DNA from: an uncultured Shewanella sp.
Lineage (GTDB): Bacteria > Pseudomonadota > Gammaproteobacteria > Enterobacterales > Shewanellaceae
Length of the DNA: 64,000 nt
Direction: 5' to 3'
Assembly: GCA_947503555.1 (NCBI GenBank)
Contig: CANNEE010000019.1
Span: forward strand, 26,558 to 90,557
Below, piece by piece: positions 44,485 to 52,690 of this stretch; positions within the stretch are counted from its first letter, which is position 1, and each line of letters opens with the position of its first letter. Below the pieces are notes generated by a model. That model had not been told where the DNA came from and did no database searches. It saw only the letters and a program-made list of their open reading frames with translations. The position numbers and the translations under genes are program-made.

Positions 44485-44529
44485 ACTGCGATTTATAAGC
44501 GAGTGCATAAAAGCATAAAGATAGAAAAA

Positions 44530-44553
44530 TTATTCGTGACCACAATCACTACA
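44530..44553. promoter_or_regulatory. site O4 before the chemoreceptor gene
   Basis: TTATTCGTGA, six bases, then TCAC: the left half equals the left arm of the module 2 repeat at 52528, and GTGA-N6-TCAC is also a CRP-type core. The right outer arm is not conserved. It lies about 70-90 bases before the start codon. Confidence 0.5.
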
Positions 44554-44619
44554 AATATCACTAATAACGATAAGAATTCATTAAAAATTGCGTTTTAATG
44601 CCACTATTCGGATGGAATC

Positions 44620-46248
44620 ATGCTTAATCGTTTATCCATAGTACAAAGGATATGGGTTCTCCTTATCTTTGTCATATTAATTTTCTCTGCAAGTTCAGCG
44701 AGAGACACCTATAAACTAAAAGACCGCATGCTTGAACAAAGACAAGCAGAAATTAGCAGTATTGTTAATTCGGCTATATCACTGTTTGCTCGCGCTCAGC
44801 AGGCTGTCGACAATCAAGAACTCACCTTAGAGCAAGCCCAAACTTTAGTTAAAAAAGAGATCACCTCAATGCGCTATCGAGGTAACAACTATCTATGGAT
44901 ATTTGATACCCAAGCGAATCAACTGGCCCATGGTGCAAGTCAAAAAGATGTAGGTAACAACCTAATCAAGTTTACCGATCCTAATGGTAAAAAAGTCTAT
45001 GTGGAGTTCCTCGATGCCATAAAAGGCGATGGCGAAGGCTATGTGGACTATGTTTGGACCAAAGCAGGCTCTAGCAAGCCAGAGCCAAAAATCACTTTCG
45101 TTAAACTCTATCGTCCTTGGGGATGGGTACTAGCTTCTGGCGTTTATACCGATGATATTGAAGCCGAGTTTTCGCAGATTGTACTTGAAAACTTTATCTT
45201 TTTTGGCGGAATGTTCACTCTCATATTTGCCGCTTGCATTTTCATTCTTCGCTCTATTACAAGGCCACTCAATAACACCATTGCTGCTATGACTGAAATA
45301 GCACAAGGGGATGGCGACCTAACGGTAAGACTAGCTGCAGAAAATAAAGATGAGTTGGCTCAACTGGCTAAGGGATTTAATCAATTTGCCGAAAAAGTTC
45401 GCAACATAGTGATTGAAATGCAGCAAAGCCAAGGTGTACTCGATAAAGCAACTGACGAGATGTCAGTGATTACCAGCCGCTCTAGAGAACTGATGACGAA
45501 TCATCAACATGAGAACCATCAAGTGGCTACAGCCATCCATGAAATGGGCGCAACGATCAGCGATGTAGCACGCAATGCAGCCGATGCAGCCAAATCAGTA
45601 CAAACCGTGCAAGACAGAGCTCAGAAAGGCAACATTCTCGTCGATGACAATATTCAATTCATCAACGAGCTTTCCGACAGCGTCAATCAAATCGTCAGTG
45701 CCATGCAAGGCCTTAAGCAAGAAGCCGCCAATGTCAGTAGCATTTTAGATGTCATCCGCTCAATTGCCGAGCAAACCAACCTGCTGGCACTTAATGCTGC
45801 AATTGAGGCCGCTCGTGCTGGTGAGCATGGACGAGGTTTTGCCGTTGTTGCCGATGAAGTGCGCACGCTTGCTGCCCGCACACAACAATCGACCCAAGAT
45901 ATCGAAACTATGATCCAAGGTATGCAAACCCAGGTCGAGGAAGCCGTTCACACCATAGATCAAGGCAAGCAGAAAGCGGACTCAAGTGTCGAACAAGCCA
46001 AACTAACGGCCCAAGCTTTTGGCGATATCAGTGCCGATATCGATCAAGTTGCCGATATGAATACTCAAATTGCCTCGGCGACCGAAGAGCAAAGCGTGGT
46101 TGTCGAAACCGTGCAATCCAATATCGAAAACATTAAAGAAGCCTTTGATGAGTCAGCGGCTGGCGCTGAGCAAATTGAGGATGCAGGCCAGCGTCTGCAA
46201 GAGTTAGCCAGTGAGATATCTCGCTGCTTAGGCCAGTTTAAAGTCTAA
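44620..46248 (+). CDS. methyl-accepting chemotaxis protein with single-Cache sensor
   Basis: A 542-residue chemoreceptor. Membrane helix 1 at about 8-26; periplasmic Cache domain of sCache_2 type (about 35-190: [48 protein letters not shown]); helix 2 at about 194-214; HAMP (about 215-268); and a signalling domain with the conserved hairpin tip [32 protein letters not shown]. sCache_2 receptors typically bind two- or three-carbon carboxylates. It lies between the two flavocytochrome modules and carries the same promoter motif as module 2, so it may guide cells to the reductase's substrate or product. That is inference. It has its own terminator. Confidence 0.92.
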   Translation: MLNRLSIVQRIWVLLIFVILIFSASSARDTYKLKDRMLEQRQAEISSIVNSAISLFARAQQAVDNQELTLEQAQTLVKKEITSMRYRGNNYLWIFDTQANQLAHGASQKDVGNNLIKFTDPNGKKVYVEFLDAIKGDGEGYVDYVWTKAGSSKPEPKITFVKLYRPWGWVLASGVYTDDIEAEFSQIVLENFIFFGGMFTLIFAACIFILRSITRPLNNTIAAMTEIAQGDGDLTVRLAAENKDELAQLAKGFNQFAEKVRNIVIEMQQSQGVLDKATDEMSVITSRSRELMTNHQHENHQVATAIHEMGATISDVARNAADAAKSVQTVQDRAQKGNILVDDNIQFINELSDSVNQIVSAMQGLKQEAANVSSILDVIRSIAEQTNLLALNAAIEAARAGEHGRGFAVVADEVRTLAARTQQSTQDIETMIQGMQTQVEEAVHTIDQGKQKADSSVEQAKLTAQAFGDISADIDQVADMNTQIASATEEQSVVVETVQSNIENIKEAFDESAAGAEQIEDAGQRLQELASEISRCLGQFKV

Positions 46249-46300
46249 GCATAGAAAGTACCTATCAAAGAACAGAGGTTATAAAACTCTGAATAGTTCT

Positions 46301-46331
46301 GCTTCCGTTTATGCTAAACGGAAGCATTTTT
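46301..46331. terminator. bidirectional terminator
   Basis: GCTTCCGTTT (46301-46310) pairs with AAACGGAAGC (46316-46325), followed by ATTTTTC on the + strand. It lies between the convergent chemoreceptor and AcrR-like genes. Confidence 0.88.
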
Positions 46332-46349
46332 CTATTCTAACAAGTGAAG

Positions 46350-46967
46350 CTAAATTATTAACCCACCGCCACGACAGATCATCTTAAGTCCATTAAGGGC
46401 TGATTGGGGATCCAGGGCACTGTTATCCATTGCTTTACTCAGTACATAACCACTGAGGTAATCACAAATAACATTGGCGAGTAATCTTGGAGCCTGCTCA
46501 ACATCATTTTGCCAAGCAGTACTAGGCAAGCGCACTAAGCTTTCTTCTACTTCAGCTTGCCACCTTTTAGTCTCAATCACATCCAGCTCGACAAACTCTT
46601 TCAGCTCATCGGTAAACTCGCACTTTAATACGCAAACTCGATAGAAATTAAACAGATCAGGAGAAGAGTTAAGTAAGCCTAAAATGGCTTCAAATTGATA
46701 AAAAAACTGCTCCACACCATAATCTGCAGCGTTCATATCGATAGCGCTGACACTATCAAATTCCGCCGTAAATTTAATTCGCAGAGCATGTAAGATTTCG
46801 AATTTATCTTTAAAGTGCCAGTAAAAGGCGCCCTTAGTGACACCTGCGCCTTTGGCAATGTCCGTTAACGTTGTGCGAGAAACACCTTTTTCACTAAACA
46901 GTTTTAACGCCGATGCCATCAGCTCTTGTTTAGTCTTTTCCGCATCTTCTTTGGTTCGACGGGCCAT
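46350..46967 (-). CDS. TetR/AcrR-family regulator
   Basis: A 205-residue TetR protein: MARRTKEDAEKTKQELMASA and the HTH TTLTDIAKGAGVTKGAFYWHFKDK are of the AcrR/TtgR type, with the matching MAATS-type C-terminal domain. Relatives repress RND efflux pumps and sit next to them; no pump gene is here, so its target is elsewhere or it has been recruited to this locus. It differs from the two Cys-rich TetR proteins and is not a third paralogue of that pair. Confidence 0.88.
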   Translation of the reverse strand: MARRTKEDAEKTKQELMASALKLFSEKGVSRTTLTDIAKGAGVTKGAFYWHFKDKFEILHALRIKFTAEFDSVSAIDMNAADYGVEQFFYQFEAILGLLNSSPDLFNFYRVCVLKCEFTDELKEFVELDVIETKRWQAEVEESLVRLPSTAWQNDVEQAPRLLANVICDYLSGYVLSKAMDNSALDPQSALNGLKMICRGGGLII

Positions 46968-47069
46968 GAAAATGAATCCAAATCAATATCTTTACTCAAT
47001 AGCCATAGCCTAACAAACCAAGGGCAGAGCAACAATCACTCCAACCCTTTTAAACACAGAGAAACCCAA

Positions 47070-47843
47070 CTATGAGCCTTGAGTACAAGATTTCAACTCA
47101 AGTTTATTTGCCAAGGCATTACAGGATTCACAGGTCATTTTCGAACGATAATGCTTAGAAAAATACTCCTGAGTCATAGCTTCTAGCTCATCATAAACCT
47201 GCTGATTAAGTGGCGCTTTCCATCTGTATTGCGCCATTAGCCGCGAAAGATGGCGATAGCAAGTCTCACGCCGATTGGATAAATACTCAGGGGCAATCAG
47301 CTGACTCTCGAACTGAGTGAGCGAGCCCGTCAGATAAAATACAATTCCCTGCACCAACTCTTTAACCTGCAGCGGCGTTGCTTCAAGTTCACCATTGGCC
47401 ACAGCTTCATTTAACGACTCAGTAAACCAGCACCAAAAGGCATTGATGCGTTTTCTAAAGCGATCCACTTTCTCTGCACTGGCGAGTTGCCACACCATGG
47501 TATTGACAGAGACAGATCTTAAGGTAGAAAAACTTTTACTGCGTGCAATCACTTCAAAGGTAAATAAAATGGGCAACAAGGTTTTCTGCTGAGCCGTCAT
47601 TTTAGGGTACTGCTCAACGAACACAGACAGCTGATTGGAGGTCGCAGCTCGCAAAAACAGACACACCAAAATGTCTTCCTTGCCTTCAAAAAATTTATAC
47701 AAGGTACCTGTCGAACACCCCACCTCTTTGGCTAGCTGAGAAAACTTAAACGAGACTATTCCCTGAGATTCAATCAGTATCTCTGCAGCATCCAATATTT
47801 GATTACACCTGAGTGTTGGTAACACTTCTGTTGGACAACGCAT
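47070..47843 (-). CDS. TetR-family regulator of module 2, cysteine-rich
   Basis: A 257-residue paralogue of the module 1 regulator. HTH at about 30-52 (SFKFSQLAKEVGCSTGTLYKFFEGKED). Cysteines at 3, 13, 43, 61, 238 and 241 (CESC) are in the same positions as in the other copy; a last Cys is at 253. The ATG at 47843 follows a GGGGGG-type ribosome site and gives the MRCP start that aligns with MKCP of copy 1. The gene is divergent from the module 2 FAD subunit, with two regulatory repeats in the gap. It presumably represses module 2 and itself; ligand unknown. Confidence 0.88.
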   Translation of the reverse strand: MRCPTEVLPTLRCNQILDAAEILIESQGIVSFKFSQLAKEVGCSTGTLYKFFEGKEDILVCLFLRAATSNQLSVFVEQYPKMTAQQKTLLPILFTFEVIARSKSFSTLRSVSVNTMVWQLASAEKVDRFRKRINAFWCWFTESLNEAVANGELEATPLQVKELVQGIVFYLTGSLTQFESQLIAPEYLSNRRETCYRHLSRLMAQYRWKAPLNQQVYDELEAMTQEYFSKHYRSKMTCESCNALANKLELKSCTQGS

Positions 47844-47912
47844 ATTATTTCCCCCCTTCGCCCTAGCCATAGTATCGCTGGCAACTAAGACTCCAGAATA
47901 GCCAACAAACAA

Positions 47913-47937
47913 CTATTCGCGAGCTAACTCACGTTAA
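47913..47937. promoter_or_regulatory. site O1, degenerate copy of the module 2 repeat
   Basis: CTATTCGCGA, six bases, TCACG. Over 20 bases it differs from the core of the repeat at 48018 at only two positions, but its outer right arm is not complementary. It lies about 70 bases before the tetR2 start, a suitable place for autoregulation. Confidence 0.55.
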
Positions 47938-48017
47938 CAACTGGTTAAGTAAACAGAATGTGAATCACCTCTCGGAATCGCTTCCAAGACAGCTTTTTCC
48001 CTTCCTATAGCCAGAGA

Positions 48018-48051
48018 AAATTTATTCGAGAGCTGACTCACGAATAAATTT
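48018..48051. promoter_or_regulatory. site O2, 34-bp inverted repeat before the FAD subunit of module 2
   Basis: AAATTTATTCG (48018-48028) and CGAATAAATTT (48041-48051) are perfect inverted repeats around 12 bp; with the inner GA/TC bases the arms reach 14 bp with one mismatch. The repeat at 52528 has the same form with a compensating base pair (T-A here, C-G there), so symmetry itself is conserved. A dimeric regulator site, most likely for TetR2, is the simplest reading; a CRP-family protein is the alternative. Confidence 0.72.
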
Positions 48052-48067
48052 GTCACTGAAAATCTGC

Positions 48068-48083
48068 CGTGACCCACTTCACC
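48068..48083. promoter_or_regulatory. CRP-like box before the FAD subunit of module 2
   Basis: CGTGA-N6-TCACC keeps eight of ten bases of the CRP consensus. Its centre is 41 bp from the centre of O2, the same distance as in the cupin 2 promoter. CRP is the main activator of anaerobic respiration genes in Shewanella. Confidence 0.5.
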
Positions 48084-48139
48084 TTTCACACTCCCCTATC
48101 CCTTTATCGTATTTACAAGACGAAAGAGAGGATGCAGCA

Positions 48140-49651
48140 ATGCAAGATAGAAGACATTTCTTAAAATTCAGTGCTAGCGCTGCACTGGGCGGTATAGCCG
48201 CTTCAATACCTTCAGCTCAGGCTAGCCAATGCCAGCTGCCCAAGTGGGATGATGAGAGCGACTATATAGTTGTTGGCTCTGGCTTCGCAGGCCTATCGGC
48301 CGCGCTTAATACCCGTAGAAAAACTGGCGATAATGTCCTTGTACTTGAAAAGATGCAGGTCATCGGCGGTAACTCGGCCATCAATGGTGGCTGGTTAGCC
48401 ATTCCTAAAAATCCTGTGCAACTCGCTCAAGGGGTGAAAGATGACTCTCCTGCAGAGCTAGTTAAAGATCAGATGATCTCTGGTCGTGGCATGGCCGATG
48501 AAGCAGCACTCACACAAATTGCTGAACATGCCCTTGAAGCCTACCAGCTATGTATCGACAGCGGTGTGAAATTTAAAAAAGATTTCAATATTCAGGTCGG
48601 CGGTCACAACAAGGCTCGTGCCATTCGTACTCTTCACGGCACTGGCGGTGATATCACCACAAAATTGTATGAAGTCGGGCTAAAGGAAGGAATCGAGTAT
48701 CGCCTGCAAAATTGCATCGAAGATCTGATTATGGACGGTGACAAGGTTATCGGACTTAAGGTTCGCCAAAACTACCGATTCCCAGATATGAAAACCGGCA
48801 AAAACATCTATATCAAAGCCAACAAAGGAGTCATTCTCGCCTCCGGTGGATTTGCCCGCAACATGTTATTACGTGCGGCCGTAGACCCATCTTTAGACCC
48901 AACCTTAGATTGCACCAATGCACTAGGGGCAACGGGTGAAGTCATGTTATCGGCAATGGCCCATGGCGCACTGCCAGTGCACCTAAATATGATTCAAACC
49001 GGTCACTGGGGCTCTCCAGATGAAGGCGGATTTGGCTGGTCCAATGCTCTGTTGTCTATCGGCTGGCACCAAGGTATGTCTGTCAGCGTGCTCAGTGGCA
49101 AGCGCTATATGGATGAGCGAGCCGACAGAAAAACCTGTTCAGAAGCCATCATGAAGAATCGCTACAGTGATGGTTCCCCTGCCTACCCACTGGTTTTCTT
49201 TAACTATAAAGACCATGCAACCGATGAACGCGTGACCCGCTCTCTTAGAGACGAGATGGCATGGAAGGTAAATAGCCTAGATGAGCTTGCCGCCAAGTTT
49301 AATGTACCGCTTGCGCCACTCGAAGCATCTGTCATGCGCTTTAACCAACAAGTGAAAGCACGCAAAGACCAAGACTTCGGTCGCAAGATGGATACTGCCG
49401 TCGAGCTTAAACCGCCATTTGTCGTGTCGCGTATCTGGCCTAAGGTCCACTACTGCATGGGTGGCCTAAAAACTGATCTTGGAGGTCGCGTTATCGATGC
49501 TCGCAGCATGTCTCCCATAACCAACCTCTATGCCCTAGGTGAAATTACCGGTGGCGTTCATGGCGAAGCTCGCCTTAGCTCAACCTCCTGTCTCGAATGC
49601 CTGACCATGGGCATAGTCGTTTCCGACACAGTTAAAGCCGATCACGCCTAA
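48140..49651 (+). CDS. FAD subunit of a periplasmic flavocytochrome c reductase, module 2
   Basis: A 503-residue flavoprotein with a Tat signal (DRRHFLKF at 3-10) and FAD motif YIVVGSGFAG (42-51). It is a paralogue of the module 1 subunit. The two conserved arginines (R322 in KRYMDE, R478 in EARLS) and H437 are kept. The histidine that binds the second carboxylate in fumarate reductase is again missing (QTGHW, G288). The region after it differs from module 1 (GWSNALLSIGWHQG against GYGAGFSLYNFPHS), so the two enzymes may prefer different enoates. I start at ATG 48140, matching MQTRR of module 1, with GAGAGGA upstream. The tetraheme subunit follows 11 bases on. Confidence 0.9.
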   Translation: MQDRRHFLKFSASAALGGIAASIPSAQASQCQLPKWDDESDYIVVGSGFAGLSAALNTRRKTGDNVLVLEKMQVIGGNSAINGGWLAIPKNPVQLAQGVKDDSPAELVKDQMISGRGMADEAALTQIAEHALEAYQLCIDSGVKFKKDFNIQVGGHNKARAIRTLHGTGGDITTKLYEVGLKEGIEYRLQNCIEDLIMDGDKVIGLKVRQNYRFPDMKTGKNIYIKANKGVILASGGFARNMLLRAAVDPSLDPTLDCTNALGATGEVMLSAMAHGALPVHLNMIQTGHWGSPDEGGFGWSNALLSIGWHQGMSVSVLSGKRYMDERADRKTCSEAIMKNRYSDGSPAYPLVFFNYKDHATDERVTRSLRDEMAWKVNSLDELAAKFNVPLAPLEASVMRFNQQVKARKDQDFGRKMDTAVELKPPFVVSRIWPKVHYCMGGLKTDLGGRVIDARSMSPITNLYALGEITGGVHGEARLSSTSCLECLTMGIVVSDTVKADHA

Positions 49652-49662
49652 GGAGCAAGATA

Positions 49663-50031
49663 ATGAACAAGTTAATGATGACCTTACTCCTTTGCTTGAG
49701 CGTTATAGCAACGGCTCAAGGGGGAGAGTTAGTCAAAATCAAAGGCAATACCAAAGGCCGCAGCCAGCACGAATTTATCTATGACGATGGTTGTCAAAGC
49801 TGCCACCAAGGCTCTGGCCGCAAAAATGCGACAGATGAAGCCTGTGTTGAATGCCATGGCGAGATCAACAGCATCGAAATCGATGAACATGAATTAGCAA
49901 TAGAGGAAGCTAACCCTCACAAATCTTTCCACTACAACAAGGGAGCAAGTTGCCTCGCCTGCCATGGTGAGCATGAGAAGAAGCCTCCCGTCTGTGCCGA
50001 ATGCCACAGAACTTGGTTCCACGAAATGTAA
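49663..50031 (+). CDS. periplasmic tetraheme cytochrome c, module 2
   Basis: A 122-residue protein with signal peptide (1-20, AQG-GE) and four heme sites: CQSCH, CVECH, CLACH and CAECH. It is a paralogue of the module 1 cytochrome, with the same spacing of the last two sites (CLACHGEHEKKPPVCAECH). It starts 11 bases after the FAD-subunit stop. It should pass electrons to that subunit in the periplasm. Confidence 0.93.
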   Translation: MNKLMMTLLLCLSVIATAQGGELVKIKGNTKGRSQHEFIYDDGCQSCHQGSGRKNATDEACVECHGEINSIEIDEHELAIEEANPHKSFHYNKGASCLACHGEHEKKPPVCAECHRTWFHEM

Positions 50032-50119
50032 GTAAGCCCCAACACATTAAGAACACACAAGAAGACCTAAGAGTAGCGCGACACATTAAGCCGCGCTCAC
50101 TTAGGACAACAATAGGAAA

Positions 50120-51253
50120 ATGATGATGAAGAAAACAACCCAATTTATGCTATCGGCTGTTGCAGCCGCTATGGCTATGGCCAGCGTGAGCACCCAAGCT
50201 GTTGCTGAAGACGGTATCAGCATAGGTGGTGCGGTACGTGTCAACTATAGCTACAAAGATTACAGCGATGCATCGAAAGACAAGAAAGGCGACCTGACTT
50301 TCGATATGGCTGCCATCAAATTCAATGGCAAGAAAGGTGATTGGGGACTAGCGAGCGAATACCGTTTCACTTCTAGTACCGACTATATCAAGTATGGTTA
50401 TGCCTACTATGATGCGATTCCAGACTGGCAAATTCAGTTCGGTATCAACAAGGTGCCATTTGGTAATCGTGACTTTATCTCCAACTCTTGGTGGTTTGGT
50501 ATTCCATACTACTTAGGCTTCGAAGACGACCATGATGTGGGTATCAAGGCCGTTTATGAAAAGAATGGCTGGCACACTGATTTAGCCTTCTACAAAAACC
50601 CTGAGTATGGTGCCTACGAAAACAAGCGTTATGCTACCGATCTATACACAGGTACCATCAATGGTACGACTTACAGCAATGAAGAAACCAACCAGGTCAA
50701 CATTCGCCAAACCTACACCATGGAACATGAGGGCGGCTCTACAACCTTTGGTGGTTCGGTGGAAGTCGGTCAAATCTATAATAGCGCCACAGGTAATACT
50801 GGCGACCGTTATGGCTTTGCCCTTCACCTAAACACTAAATACCAAGGTTGGGACATTCAAGCTCAAGCCATGCAATATGAATATGATGCCGCTGATAGTG
50901 CCGATCCCAACAAGATTGGTGTTTCAGTTGTAAGCTGGCAGTATGAAATTGCTTCTAAAGGCCAAGCCTATACAGTCAACATCGCGAAAACCCTGCCAAC
51001 GAGCTTTGGTAGTGTAAAGATCTACAACGACTTTAACGTGATGACCCCAGATGTTGCCGATAGCAGCTATGACAACAGCTATCAAAACGTATTGGGCGCC
51101 GCTATCTCATATGGCCCTACTTACACCATGGTCGATTTCATTATGGGTAAAAATATGACTTTCTCTACCGCTGCGGATGACCACGTAGGTTTACCTATGG
51201 CGGGCGACGGTTGGGATAAGCGTATTAACATCAACTTTGGTTACTACTTCTAA
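50120..51253 (+). CDS. outer-membrane porin, module 2
   Basis: A 377-residue beta-barrel protein with signal peptide (about 1-29, AVA-ED) and terminal Phe. It is closely similar to the module 1 porin over its whole length, including YDAADSADPNKIGVSVVSW. Subfamily not recognised. Codon use is uniform, in contrast to the mosaic module 1 copy, which suggests this may be closer to the ancestral form. Three ATGs in a row follow AGGAAA; any may be used. Hairpins and a terminator follow. Confidence 0.85.
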   Translation: MMMKKTTQFMLSAVAAAMAMASVSTQAVAEDGISIGGAVRVNYSYKDYSDASKDKKGDLTFDMAAIKFNGKKGDWGLASEYRFTSSTDYIKYGYAYYDAIPDWQIQFGINKVPFGNRDFISNSWWFGIPYYLGFEDDHDVGIKAVYEKNGWHTDLAFYKNPEYGAYENKRYATDLYTGTINGTTYSNEETNQVNIRQTYTMEHEGGSTTFGGSVEVGQIYNSATGNTGDRYGFALHLNTKYQGWDIQAQAMQYEYDAADSADPNKIGVSVVSWQYEIASKGQAYTVNIAKTLPTSFGSVKIYNDFNVMTPDVADSSYDNSYQNVLGAAISYGPTYTMVDFIMGKNMTFSTAADDHVGLPMAGDGWDKRININFGYYF

Positions 51254-51273
51254 GCAACTTATCGATGATGTGT

Positions 51274-51301
51274 GCTCTACACCTTCGCAGTGGTGTAGAG
51301 C
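51274..51301 (+). other. hairpin after the porin of module 2
   Basis: GCTCTACACC (51274-51283) pairs with GGTGTAGAGC (51292-51301). No T-run follows. A further small hairpin (CTGTTA/TAACAG) lies near 51330. The arrangement echoes the hairpin array after porin 1. Confidence 0.6.
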
Positions 51302-51362
51302 CGTTCCTCCCATAATTTAGGCTCTTCCTACTGTTACCTGCTAACAGCACTAGGTATTCGCC

Positions 51363-51389
51363 AGGCTCTTTTTTAAAGAGCCTTTTTTT
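51363..51389 (+). terminator. terminator of the FAD2-cytochrome-porin operon
   Basis: AGGCTCTTT (51363-51371) and AAAGAGCCT (51375-51383) pair, followed by seven T's. It ends 26 bases before the start of the DcaP-like gene. Confidence 0.9.
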
Positions 51390-51415
51390 GATTATAGATC
51401 CCTCTCTTAAATGCT

Positions 51416-52501
51416 ATGAACAAAACTTTGCCTCTGGCCATGATGATTGGCCTTATCTACTGTACTTCCTGTCAAGGAACAGACTTAACCCTAGGAGGTT
51501 TTCTAAAGACAAATGCACGCTTAGTACAGGGCGATCTTGCCTACCAACATAGTTGGACAGGCTCTGCAACACCTGAGCCTGACACCAAACGTAGCCAGTT
51601 TAGCGCTCAAGAAAGTCGACTGAATCTGACAATCACACAGGACAATGCCACTCCCAAAGTGGCTAAAGGTTTTATCGAAATCGACTTTTCCTCTTCAGAA
51701 CAGGGGAATGCTCACTTCTCTAACTCATACAGTCCCAGGCTAAGACACGCCTATATTGAGTATCAAGGACTCACCTTTGGCCAGAACTGGACCACCTTAA
51801 TCAATACCCACACCTTTGCCGAGACAGTGAACTTAGGCGGGCCACTGATAGGCCAAGCTATGGTGCGCCAAAGTTTAATTCGTTATCACTGGCAATCTGA
51901 GCAATGGGGCGACTGGCGCTTTGCCTTAGAAAACCCAGATTCCTATGGCACCGATATCCAAGGTAATCCCATCAAGACCAAACAAGACCTGTTACCTGAT
52001 CTGATAATCCGCTACGACCAGCAAACAACTTGGGGCTGCTTTTCTATTGCCAGCCTTACGCGCCAGCTCAGCCTTGGAGAGAATGCCAATGGCAACACAG
52101 ACAAAGCGCTCGCATTTGGAGGCTCCTTTGCCAGCAGAATCTCACTAAGCGGCAAAGATGATTTGCGTCTGCAACTTCACTATGGCGAGCTTGGGCGCTA
52201 TGTGACCACCAGCGCGGCCAGTGATGTGTATATAGGAGAAATTGAAACCACTACTGCCGCCATGATTGCCTACCGCCATTTTTGGACTCCTCAAAGTCGT
52301 AGTTCATTTTTCTATGGCTGGGCTTCAACTAAACAAAGTGATGCTAATCGTTATCACCTAGGAGTGAATCTATTCCATCAGCTGAGTCAACATCTCATCC
52401 TTGGATTTGAACTAGGCCAATTTAGCCAAGAAGCAAGCACGAGCTCAAATACTCGGCTCTCCTCTGCCTATGGCCAACTTAGCTTGCAGTTATTGCTATA
52501 A
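51416..52501 (+). CDS. DcaP-like outer-membrane porin
   Basis: A 361-residue protein with signal peptide (about 1-21) and DcaP-type features: LGGFLKTNARLV, SQFSAQESRLNL, FIEIDFSSSEQGN, LRHAYIEYQGLTFGQNWTTLINTHTFAETVNLGGPL. DcaP of Acinetobacter is a trimeric channel for dicarboxylic acids and beta-lactamase inhibitors. Here it sits between the module 2 operon and the cupin gene, so it may be another uptake route for the module. The start codon is only 26 bases after a strong terminator and has no clear ribosome site, so it must rely on read-through or a promoter inside the terminator region. Confidence 0.8.
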   Translation: MNKTLPLAMMIGLIYCTSCQGTDLTLGGFLKTNARLVQGDLAYQHSWTGSATPEPDTKRSQFSAQESRLNLTITQDNATPKVAKGFIEIDFSSSEQGNAHFSNSYSPRLRHAYIEYQGLTFGQNWTTLINTHTFAETVNLGGPLIGQAMVRQSLIRYHWQSEQWGDWRFALENPDSYGTDIQGNPIKTKQDLLPDLIIRYDQQTTWGCFSIASLTRQLSLGENANGNTDKALAFGGSFASRISLSGKDDLRLQLHYGELGRYVTTSAASDVYIGEIETTTAAMIAYRHFWTPQSRSSFFYGWASTKQSDANRYHLGVNLFHQLSQHLILGFELGQFSQEASTSSNTRLSSAYGQLSLQLLL

Positions 52502-52527
52502 AACTCAGACGAATTCGGTGTAAAAGT

Positions 52528-52561
52528 AAACTTATTCGTGATCCTGCTCGCGAATAAGTTT
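52528..52561. promoter_or_regulatory. site O3, 34-bp inverted repeat before the module 2 cupin
   Basis: AAACTTATTCG (52528-52538) and CGAATAAGTTT (52551-52561) are perfect inverted repeats with 12 bp between. The sequence and the following 40 bases are close to those at 48018, indicating a duplicated promoter. Confidence 0.72.
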
Positions 52562-52577
52562 GCTACTGAAAACTAGC

Positions 52578-52593
52578 CGTGATCCATTTCAAC
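52578..52593. promoter_or_regulatory. CRP-like box before the module 2 cupin
   Basis: CGTGA-N6-TCAAC, a weaker match to the CRP consensus than the one at 48068, centred 41 bp from O3. Confidence 0.42.
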
Positions 52594-52690
52594 TTTACCT
52601 AAGCCAATCCCCCCTATTGTTAGTTCAGAGCCCAAAAGCACGGCAAAATAGCACCCGCTTTCGGGCATCCAACACCAACACAGGATGAGA

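Larger units (their letters stand above)
44192..44619. other. intergenic region with a series of hairpins and the chemoreceptor promoter
   Basis: No gene is seen. The left part is a highly structured 3' region of the porin transcript (44238-44484); the right part contains the regulatory site at 44530. Confidence 0.6.

Noticed and set aside
46350-46967. A third member of the Cys-rich TetR pair
   Set aside because: It is of AcrR type, shorter, and lacks the conserved cysteines, so it is a different lineage.
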